Part shown: piece after piece, positions 6,232 through 10,897 of the stretch | How positions within the stretch are numbered: position 1 is the stretch's first letter | How the letters are laid out: each line of letters opens with the position of its first letter | Source: Vicinamibacteria bacterium | Lineage (GTDB): Bacteria; Acidobacteriota; Vicinamibacteria; Vicinamibacterales; UBA2999 | DNA length: 10,897 nt | Direction: 5' to 3' | Assembly (NCBI GenBank): GCA_025938035.1 | Contig: JAICQE010000154.1 | Coordinates: 1-10,897 of the forward strand | Program-made: the position numbers and the translations under genes | The notes under the pieces: model-generated | What the model was told of the DNA's origin: nothing | What the model saw: the letters and a program-made list of their open reading frames with translations, nothing else | The model's database searches: none

Positions 6232-7911
6232 ATGACGCTCACGTCAGATCCGGCGACTCCGACGACCTCACCATCTGCCACCCGCGCGATCGATCGCCTC
6301 TTTCAGGGGCGCGCGCTGATCACGATCCTCTTGTTCGTCGGCGTCGCACTGCGCTGCCTGGCGTACTTCGGGGGCACCTCGCTGTGGCTGGACGAGGTGC
6401 TCCTCGCGAGAAACATCCTCGAGCTGCCACTCGGCGCACTGCTCACCGAGCCACTGCAACTGGACCAGGTCGCACCGCGCGGCTTCCTGGCCGTCGAAAA
6501 GATCAGCGTGCTGGCATTCGGCGGCACCGAGCTGGCGCTGAGGCTGTTCCCGTTTCTGTGCGGCATCGGCAGTCTGGTCCTGTTCTGGCGGCTGGCCTCG
6601 AGGGTGCTCGATCGCGTCGGAGCGACGATCGCGCTGGCGCTCTGCGCCGTTGGCGTGCCGTTCATCAAGTTCGGCGCCGAGGTCAAGCAGTACGAAGTGG
6701 ACGTGGCCGCCGCGATTCTGCTGGCGCTTGTCGCCGTCAAGATCCGCGAGTGCCCGACATCACGCGCGCGGCTGGTGGCCGCTGGTGCGCTCGGTTTCCT
6801 CGTCGTGTGGTTCTCACAGGCGGCCGTTGTCGTGATGGCCGGGATGGGGCTCGCGACCGGGGTGGACTGGCTCCTGTCCCGCGACGCGGACGCGCGCCGG
6901 ATGCTCCTGATCACGGTTCCACTCTGGGCCGTCGCGTCGATCGTCGGTCTGCTGGCCGGGCTTCACAGCATGACTCCGGCGACGCGGGAATTCATGCACG
7001 ACTTCTGGGCGGCGGGATTTTTTCCGTGGCCGCTCACGTCCGCCGCTCAACTCCGGTGGTACTGGGACCAGTTCGTCTCGGTCTTCTCCGATCCGACGAT
7101 CCTGCGATACCAGTGGCCGGCCGTCTTCGCACTCGCGGCGCTCTTCGGATTCGTCGCGCTCTGGCGCCGCAACCGTTCGCACGCCCTCATCGTCGACGCC
7201 CCGCTGGTCGTCGCACTTGTCGTGGCGACGCTTCACCAGTATCCATTCCGCGGACGCCTCGCGATGTACCTCGTGCCCAGCCTGCTGCTCGCGCTGGGCG
7301 CCGCGGCTGGGTCAATTCGCGACCTCGCCGCCCGTCTGCATCCAGCCCTCGGATGGGGATTCCTGGCGGCGTTTCTCGCGGTCCCTGTGCTCACCATCGT
7401 GAGAAATCCACCGCCGTACGAGATCGAACACTGGCGCACCGTGCTGCAATATCTCGCGACTCATCGTCAGCCCGGAGATGCGATCTACGTCTTTCCGTTG
7501 TCGAGGGTGGGCATGCAGTTTTATGGTCCGGCGTTCGGTCTGCAACTGGACGACTGGATCACGGTGCCCTGCGACCGCGAAGACACGCGTGCGTACCTGC
7601 GTGACGTGGATCGCTTCAGAGGCACCCCTCGGCTCTGGATCATCAGCTCCGGGGCGCGTCCCTTCCGCACGGCGCGGCCGGCGATGCGCCAGTACCTCGA
7701 AACCATCGGCCGCCTGACCGACTCGCTGGTTCTCCCGTCGCTTTCCATGGTCAACGTGACGCTCGAACGTTATGACCTGAGCGATTCGGCACGCCTCGGC
7801 GCGGCGAATGCGGAGACGTTCCCGGTGTTACCGATGCCAAGAGACCCGCGCCCGGGGTGCCGTCCCTGGTCGGAACCGCATCCAAGTACGGACGCCGGCC
7901 TTCGTCGGTAA
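6232..7911 (+). CDS. Polytopic glycosyltransferase, GT39/PMT (RgtA-D-like) type
   Basis: 559 residues with about ten membrane helices, beginning near residue 28. After the first helix comes SLWLDEVLLARN, in which Asp54-Glu55 match the catalytic acidic pair in the first periplasmic loop of PMT/ArnT-type GT-C enzymes. QLDQVAPRGFLAVEK (about 76-90) then GGTELALRLFPFLCG fits the P-x-x-x-x-L...A-L-R-L-x-x region of this superfamily, and AEVKQYEVDV (149-158) is a further conserved block. A soluble C-terminal part (about 405-559) follows. Such enzymes transfer a sugar from a polyprenyl-phosphate donor to a lipid or protein on the outer face of the inner membrane; donor and acceptor are unknown here. 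The frame is open far upstream (to 5770), but that part has no membrane helices and crosses the IS-like relic, so ATG 6232 is chosen. CATAAT 10 nt upstream suggests a very short leader. Confidence 0.85.
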   Translation: MTLTSDPATPTTSPSATRAIDRLFQGRALITILLFVGVALRCLAYFGGTSLWLDEVLLARNILELPLGALLTEPLQLDQVAPRGFLAVEKISVLAFGGTELALRLFPFLCGIGSLVLFWRLASRVLDRVGATIALALCAVGVPFIKFGAEVKQYEVDVAAAILLALVAVKIRECPTSRARLVAAGALGFLVVWFSQAAVVVMAGMGLATGVDWLLSRDADARRMLLITVPLWAVASIVGLLAGLHSMTPATREFMHDFWAAGFFPWPLTSAAQLRWYWDQFVSVFSDPTILRYQWPAVFALAALFGFVALWRRNRSHALIVDAPLVVALVVATLHQYPFRGRLAMYLVPSLLLALGAAAGSIRDLAARLHPALGWGFLAAFLAVPVLTIVRNPPPYEIEHWRTVLQYLATHRQPGDAIYVFPLSRVGMQFYGPAFGLQLDDWITVPCDREDTRAYLRDVDRFRGTPRLWIISSGARPFRTARPAMRQYLETIGRLTDSLVLPSLSMVNVTLERYDLSDSARLGAANAETFPVLPMPRDPRPGCRPWSEPHPSTDAGLRR

Positions 7912-7921
7912 CAGCGGATCG

Positions 7922-7960
7922 ATCGTTCCCTTTGACGAACGATTCACTGCCCGCTATCCT
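7922..7960 (+). promoter_or_regulatory. Promoter with operator-like palindrome before the leader ORF and SRPBCC gene
   Basis: TTGACG (7932-7937), a 17-nt spacer and TATCCT (7955-7960) make a good sigma-70 promoter just after the glycosyltransferase stop. A palindrome, ATCGTTC (7922-7928), N8, GAACGAT (7937-7943), straddles the -35 box and is well placed for repressor binding. The -10 box ends 7 nt before ATG 7968. Confidence 0.55.
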
Positions 7961-7967
7961 CCCGCGC

Positions 7968-8090
7968 ATGCGTCGGCGAGATCCCGTCCGCTCGATCCCG
8001 GCCTGGTGTCCGCAGATCTACCCGGCGTGCCACGTGGATCACACGCGCCGCCGCGGCGCCCTTCACCGTTCGACGCGAGCGCGGCGATGA
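7968..8090 (+). CDS. Possible leaderless 40-codon leader ORF
   Basis: A 40-residue Arg-rich ORF (MRRRDPVRSIPAW... ending STRARR). Its ATG falls 7 nt after the TATCCT box, at the predicted transcription start. Its TGA overlaps the ATG of the SRPBCC gene in an ATGA arrangement, so ribosomes finishing it could reinitiate on the SRPBCC gene, which has no strong Shine-Dalgarno of its own. The peptide has three His and two Cys but no recognisable family. It could be a translational-coupling leader or a chance ORF in the 5' UTR. Confidence 0.35.
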   Translation: MRRRDPVRSIPAWCPQIYPACHVDHTRRRGALHRSTRARR

Positions 8091-8587
8091 TCCTGCGAAT
8101 CGTTCTCTATGTCGGGATCGTGCTGCTCGGCGCCGGAGCGATCGTCACCGCTGTCGGATACACGCTGCCGGTCGCGCACGTGGCGACATCCGACGCAGTC
8201 GTGAACGCCGGGCCGGACATCGTGTTCGCGCGGATCAGCGATCCCGCGCAGTATCGCCAGTGGCGGCCCGATCTGGATTCGGTCGAACTCCTCGGCACGG
8301 ATCCGCTCCGCTGGCGGGAACAGAGCGGCGGCGACACGATCACCTACGAGGCCATCGAACGCCGCGCACCGCGGCGGTTCGTGACACGCATCGCCGACGA
8401 GGACCTGCCGTTCGGGGGCACGTGGACCTGGGAGCTGGAGCCGGAGGGTGCCGGCACCCGCGTCACCATCACCGAGCGCGGCGAAGTCTACAATCCGATC
8501 TTCCGGTTCATGAGCCGCTTCGTGTTTTCCCGGACCGCGACGATGGAGAAGGTGTTGCGGCAGCTGCAGAACGCCCTGTCGCGCTAA
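8087..8587 (+). CDS. Membrane-anchored SRPBCC (polyketide-cyclase-like) protein
   Basis: 166 residues. One N-terminal hydrophobic helix (about 3-24) anchors or exports the protein. The rest (about 30-166) has the START/SRPBCC helix-grip pattern: an opening beta strand, ARISDPAQYRQWRPDL (48-63, the usual I-x-D-x-x-x-Y-x-x-W-x-P signature), SVELLG, then TWTWELEPEGAGTRVTITERGE (112-133), and a closing amphipathic helix (about 138-165). Proteins of this fold bind hydrophobic ligands in a deep cavity; no catalytic residues can be assigned. The frame is open upstream to 7808, but that part overlaps the glycosyltransferase end and lacks the fold. ATG 8087 immediately precedes the membrane helix, so it is the likely start. 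It may be co-transcribed with the glycosyltransferase, but has its own promoter at 7932-7960. It converges on the response regulator. Confidence 0.82.
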   Translation: MILRIVLYVGIVLLGAGAIVTAVGYTLPVAHVATSDAVVNAGPDIVFARISDPAQYRQWRPDLDSVELLGTDPLRWREQSGGDTITYEAIERRAPRRFVTRIADEDLPFGGTWTWELEPEGAGTRVTITERGEVYNPIFRFMSRFVFSRTATMEKVLRQLQNALSR

Positions 8588-8600
8588 TGTCCCGACTGCC

Positions 8601-8775
8601 AGTGCACCGTACCGGCACGACATAAAGCGCCGGCGGCGGGTCCTGTCCGCGAACAGCCCCACCGGGTGCTCGGCCGAAAAGCGCTGTCGACGGAAGACGG
8701 CCTCCGCGCCCGGCGGGGCGGCCCCGTTCGCGGCCACCCGCCCGAGCGCTTTACATCGTGCCGGTACCGTCCACT
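8601..8775. repeat. Long imperfect hairpin between convergent genes
   Basis: Outer arms 8601-8630 and 8746-8775 pair at 26 of 30 positions. With small gaps the pairing continues through GGCGGGT (8635-8641) with ACCCGCC (8736-8742), CCGCGAAC (8647-8654) with GTTCGCGG (8726-8733), and 8656-8666 with 8709-8719. The roughly 42-nt centre (8667-8708) can itself pair (GGCCG with CGGCC). It fills the whole gap between the SRPBCC stop and the response-regulator stop, whose TAG lies at its edge. There is no T-tract, so it is not a standard intrinsic terminator, although it may act as a two-way one. A MITE-like origin is possible. Confidence 0.7.
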
Positions 8776-9169
8776 AGGCGACGGCGGACGACTTCGCAAG
8801 CCTGCGCACGTCCGCGACCATCGCCTCGAGCAGGTAGGGCTTCAGGCGGATGTCCGCGCACCCGGCGCCGAGGATGGCTTCAGCGTCCTGCTTCCGGGTC
8901 GAGCCGGTGACAACCAGCGTCGGGATATGACGCGTGCGGTCGTCGGCGTGGAGCCGCTTGCACAACTCGGCGCCGTTCGCACCGCCGCGCAACAGGAAGT
9001 CCGTGATCACGACGTCCGGCTGCCATTCGGTGGCGAGCGTGAAGGCCTCGTCCGCGTTCGAGACAGCTCGGACTTCGATGTGCTCCGTCTGGAGAAACAG
9101 CACGTACATCTCGCGCGTGTCGGCATCATCCTCGACGACGAGCACACGCAGGGAGCGGAGGACGGACAT
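8774..9169 (-). CDS. Single-domain response regulator (REC only)
   Basis: 131 residues forming one CheY-like receiver domain and nothing more. Key residues are all present: acidic pocket Glu13-Asp14-Asp15 (VLVVEDDAD), phospho-acceptor Asp57 (VVITDFLLRGG), Thr88 (TLVVTGS) and Lys110 followed by cis-Pro111 (DIRLKPY). It can thus be phosphorylated by a histidine kinase and pass the signal by protein contact. No kinase or output domain is in the window, so the partner is elsewhere. The frame is open to a GTG at 9253, but ATG 9169 is chosen because GGAGA lies 5 nt upstream and the receiver fold starts a few residues later. The gene is divergent from the ion channel and convergent with the SRPBCC gene; the stop lies in the long hairpin, which may affect mRNA stability. 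Confidence 0.9.
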   Translation of the reverse strand: MSVLRSLRVLVVEDDADTREMYVLFLQTEHIEVRAVSNADEAFTLATEWQPDVVITDFLLRGGANGAELCKRLHADDRTRHIPTLVVTGSTRKQDAEAILGAGCADIRLKPYLLEAMVADVRRLAKSSAVA

Positions 9170-9257
9170 GGCGTCTCCAGGCACGCAAACGCACGAATCG
9201 CGGCGGCGCGCAGATGGTTTTGCGGTTGTGCAGGAATGCTCGCGAACGAGCACAGCC

Positions 9258-9295
9258 AGTATAGAGGCAGCGGCTGAGACTCACAATCTCAGCCG
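9258..9295 (-). promoter_or_regulatory. Response-regulator promoter with palindrome centred on the -35
   Basis: On the minus strand TTGTGA (9286-9281), a 17-nt spacer and TATACT (9263-9258) form a plausible sigma-70 promoter, giving a leader of about 80 nt. A perfect 9-bp inverted repeat, CGGCTGAGA (9271-9279) and TCTCAGCCG (9287-9295), has the -35 box in its 7-nt centre. A protein bound there would block polymerase. The leader also has a small hairpin, GCTCG/CGAGC with a CGAA loop (9238-9251). Confidence 0.45.
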
Positions 9296-9393
9296 TACAG
9301 CGCGCCGGTGTCTGTGCTACGTAACGCTACGCCGTTCGAGTGTCGCTAGTGGTCGACGCTGGGTAGGTTGGACCGGCCGGCGACCTCCTGCGA

Positions 9394-9399
9394 TATACA
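9394..9399 (+). promoter_or_regulatory. -10 box of the ion-channel gene
   Basis: TATACA ends 6 nt before the ATG at 9406, so the transcript would be leaderless, as predicted for the peptidase operon. No -35 at the normal distance is convincing; TTGGAC at 9368-9373 is 20 nt away. No Shine-Dalgarno precedes the gene. Confidence 0.4.
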
Positions 9400-9405
9400 G
9401 GGTGC

Positions 9406-10116
9406 ATGAAGTCCGCACCTGACCCCGATCTCCGCCGCGAGCGCTGGAAGCTGACAGCTCGTCTGGTTCGAGCGCTCGAAGTACCGATGCTGATCCTCAG
9501 CGGCATCTGGCTGCTGTTGCTCGTCATCGAGTTCACGCAAGGCCTTTCGCGGTGGCTGCAAATCGCCACCGACCTGATCTGGATCGCCTTCGTGGCGCAA
9601 TTCGGGCTCGAGTTTCTGGTCGCGCCGGCCAAACGCGTCTATCTTCGACGCCACTGGGTCACGGCCGTCTCGCTGGTGCTGCCGGCCTTCCGGCTGGTGC
9701 GCCTGGTACGGGTCGCCCGGGTGGCCCGACTGGCCCGTGCGACGCGCGGCATCCGACTGGCGCGGCTGCTCGGCGCCCTCAATCGCGGCATGCGCACGCT
9801 GGGTCTGGGGTTCAGACGTCGTGGCATCGGCTACCTGATCCTGCTGACCCTGCTGGTGGCCGCGACGGGCGCCGCGGGCATGTATCGCTTCGAACTGGAT
9901 GCGCCTGGCGGTCCGGGGTTCTCCGACTACGGCAGCGCTCTCTGGTGGACGGCGATGCTGCTGACAACGATGGGCTCCGACTACTGGCCACACACGGTGG
10001 AAGGACGTTTCTTATGTCTTGTGCTCGCCCTGTATGCGTTCGCCGTGTTCGGCTACGTCACCGCCGCGATTGCGGCGTACTTCGTTGGCAAGGACAAGAG
10101 CCTTCGAGTGGCGTGA
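9406..10116 (+). CDS. Voltage-gated-channel-like membrane protein with unusual pore motif
   Basis: 236 residues laid out like a six-helix voltage-gated channel. S1 is about 25-43 (VPMLILSGIWLLLLVIEF). S2 is about 51-73, with acidic Glu69. A short S3 region (about 84-94) leads into S4 with arginines at 96, 99, 102, 105, 108, 111, 114, 117 and 120, exactly every third residue. S5 is about 140-162. The pore helix and filter follow (about 175-195), ending TTMGSDYWP, then S6 about 201-228. The fold and S4 argue for a voltage-sensing cation channel in the inner membrane. The filter reads T-M-G-S-D where K+ channels have T-V-G-Y-G, so selectivity is uncertain. The cytoplasmic tail is only a few residues, with no RCK or cyclic-nucleotide domain. 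It is divergent from the response regulator. A 6-bp hairpin (10154-10159 with 10165-10170) lies 38 nt past the stop. Confidence 0.85.
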   Translation: MKSAPDPDLRRERWKLTARLVRALEVPMLILSGIWLLLLVIEFTQGLSRWLQIATDLIWIAFVAQFGLEFLVAPAKRVYLRRHWVTAVSLVLPAFRLVRLVRVARVARLARATRGIRLARLLGALNRGMRTLGLGFRRRGIGYLILLTLLVAATGAAGMYRFELDAPGGPGFSDYGSALWWTAMLLTTMGSDYWPHTVEGRFLCLVLALYAFAVFGYVTAAIAAYFVGKDKSLRVA

Positions 10117-10153
10117 AGGGTGATGCCATCCGTCGTCGCCGGCGTCACGCGCT

Positions 10154-10170
10154 AGAGCGTCAGCCGCTCT
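10154..10170 (+). terminator. Small hairpin after the ion-channel gene
   Basis: AGAGCG, a TCAGC loop and CGCTCT form a perfect 6-bp stem 38 nt after the channel stop. There is no T-run after it, so it is at best a weak or factor-dependent terminator. Confidence 0.25.
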
Positions 10171-10187
10171 CCGAATACCGGTGAGTT

Positions 10188-10244
10188 GGGGTCAGAGCTT
10201 GAATTTTGCGGTGGCGACGAATGCAAAAGTCAAGCTCTGACCCC
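10188..10244. repeat. REP-like hairpin element
   Basis: Arms 10188-10209 and 10223-10244 are inverted copies matching at 21 of 22 positions, with a 13-nt centre. Each arm begins GGGGTCAGAGCTTGA when read inward. From memory this GGGGTCAGAGCTTGA-type palindrome is widespread as a dispersed repeat linked to REP-associated Y1 transposases (RAYT, IS200-like) in many environmental bacteria. No transposase is nearby. It lies between the channel gene and the ECF sigma gene. Confidence 0.7.
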
Positions 10245-10262
10245 TCTGCCCCGCCCTCACCA

Positions 10263-10284
10263 CCACGGGCGAGCGTGGGTTTTT
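10263..10284 (+). terminator. Possible short intrinsic terminator
   Basis: CCACG (10263-10267), a 6-nt loop and CGTGG (10274-10278) are followed by G and five T (10280-10284). The stem is only 5 bp, so this is tentative. It would stop transcription entering from the channel gene or REP element before the sigma gene. Confidence 0.3.
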
Positions 10285-10317
10285 CGGCCCTCGTGCGTCA
10301 ATAGACTAGAGCGGCGA

Positions 10318-10836
10318 ATGCGACCGGCCAACAGCGCGGACGAGCGGATCCTTGCGATCTATCGCGACACGATCGACATGCTGTACCGCCATGTGTCGCG
10401 GGGGTGCGGCGGTGATCGGGCGCTCGCCGAAGACATCACGCAGGAGACCTGGCTGCGCGCCGTCCGCGAGTGGCGGCGCAAGGGGCCACCCGACCGGCCG
10501 ATCGCCTGGCTGACGACCGTCGCGCGGAACCTGCTCATCAGTTATTACCGCCGCAAACGGCCGGCGGCGCTGGACGCATTGCTGGCCGAACCAGAGGCCG
10601 TGCGGACAGACGAGGGCGGCGAAAGCGCTGCGGCCGTCACAGACGCGCTGGGACGGATGCCCGCACCGCAGTCGGCGCTGATCGAAACGTTTCACTTCGA
10701 GGATCGCTCGATGTCGGAGATCGCGAAGGTCGCGGGCGTGTCGGAACGCGCCGTCGAAGGGCGTCTCCGCCGCGCGCGTCAGCGGCTGCGGCGCGAGCTC
10801 GAATCGCTCCTGCCGCTCAGAGGAGGACGAAGATGA
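10318..10836 (+). CDS. ECF-type RNA polymerase sigma factor
   Basis: 172 residues with both ECF domains. Sigma region 2 spans about 10-82: the core-binding helix has ALAEDITQETWLRAVREW (36-52), the usual D-x-x-Q-E-x-F/W pattern, then WLTTVARNLLISYYRRKRP (64-82), which recognises the -10 element. A short linker leads to region 4 (about 109-161), whose helix-turn-helix MSEIAKVAGVSERAVEGRL (132-150) contacts the -35. Regions 1 and 3 are absent, as expected for ECF factors. The frame is open further upstream, but that part is translated REP hairpin, so ATG 10318 is chosen. TAGACT (10302-10307) is a weak -10 candidate. The TGA overlaps the ATG of the next gene (ATGA), so the two are translationally coupled, the normal layout for a sigma factor and its controlling partner. 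Confidence 0.9.
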   Translation: MRPANSADERILAIYRDTIDMLYRHVSRGCGGDRALAEDITQETWLRAVREWRRKGPPDRPIAWLTTVARNLLISYYRRKRPAALDALLAEPEAVRTDEGGESAAAVTDALGRMPAPQSALIETFHFEDRSMSEIAKVAGVSERAVEGRLRRARQRLRRELESLLPLRGGRR

Positions 10837-10897
10837 CAGGCCATCAGGATCTCCACGAACCCACGCCGGCATTCCGTGCGCATCTCGAGTGGCAGAT
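10833..10897 (+). CDS. Start of the sigma-factor partner gene, possibly a membrane anti-sigma regulator
   Basis: Only 21 codons are visible: MTGHQDLHEP, then TPAFRAHLEWQ, running off the right edge. A strong ribosome site (AGAGGAGG about 8 nt upstream) and the 4-nt ATGA overlap with the ECF gene leave little doubt it is translated. From memory, similar short P-x-F-R-x-H/F-L-E-W-Q openings occur in Acidobacteriota proteins encoded right after ECF genes and followed by one membrane helix, so it may hold or modulate the sigma factor. That function is inferred from position, not from a visible anti-sigma motif (no zinc-binding H-x3-C-x2-C is seen in the available part). Confidence 0.6.
   Translation, partial: MTGHQDLHEPTPAFRAHLEWQ

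Noticed and set aside
9170..9253. Longer start (GTG 9253) for the response regulator
   Set aside because: The added 28 residues are low quality and contain the leader hairpin. ATG 9169 has GGAGA 5 nt upstream and begins just before the receiver fold.
1..10897. CRISPR arrays, tRNA or rRNA genes, riboswitches
   Set aside because: No regularly spaced direct repeats, no cloverleaf with a TTCGA-type arm, no rRNA core sequence and no recognised riboswitch were found by eye.

Overview
The window is high-GC bacterial DNA with mostly G/C-ending codons. It most resembles an Acidobacteriota chromosome, possibly Vicinamibacteria. That assignment is inferred from three things: the 5' end of an ADOP-type (acidobacterial duplicated orphan permease) FtsX-like gene with a PadR-regulator remnant beside it, a secreted M14 peptidase with an outer-membrane barrel partner, and an ECF sigma operon of a style common there. 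No rRNA, tRNA, CRISPR array or intact transposase was seen.

Layout. 1-122 (minus): start of an ADOP permease, coupled to the C-terminal stub of a PadR regulator (about 122-235). The rest of that regulator is missing where a CopG/PIN toxin-antitoxin pair (299-980, plus) now lies. 1134-5251 (minus): a probable three-gene operon, transcribed right to left, of a secreted M14 zinc carboxypeptidase, an outer-membrane barrel protein of a conserved uncharacterised family, and a lipoprotein built from two copies of one domain. It is driven by a good sigma-70 promoter that ends at the peptidase start codon. 5252-5739: gene-free DNA holding a 258-bp inverted-repeat element. 5740-6027 (minus): a small possible gene. 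6028-6231: a possible IS-end relic.

6232-8587 (plus): a multi-membrane glycosyltransferase of the GT39/PMT type, then a membrane-anchored SRPBCC protein preceded by a 40-codon leader ORF with its own promoter. 8601-8775: a long hairpin between convergent genes. 8774-9169 (minus): a single-domain response regulator. 9406-10116 (plus): a voltage-gated-channel-like protein with a nine-arginine S4 and a non-canonical pore signature. 10188-10244: a REP-like hairpin. 10318-10897 (plus): an ECF sigma factor overlapping the start of a likely membrane regulator cut by the window edge.

Genes that plausibly work together are the toxin-antitoxin pair, the peptidase/barrel/lipoprotein envelope operon, and the sigma factor with its downstream partner. 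Several start codons lie 6-7 nt after a -10-like box, which suggests frequent leaderless transcription. No single spectacular new system was found. The best leads are the channel, the envelope operon, the leader ORF before the SRPBCC gene, and the two large inverted-repeat elements.
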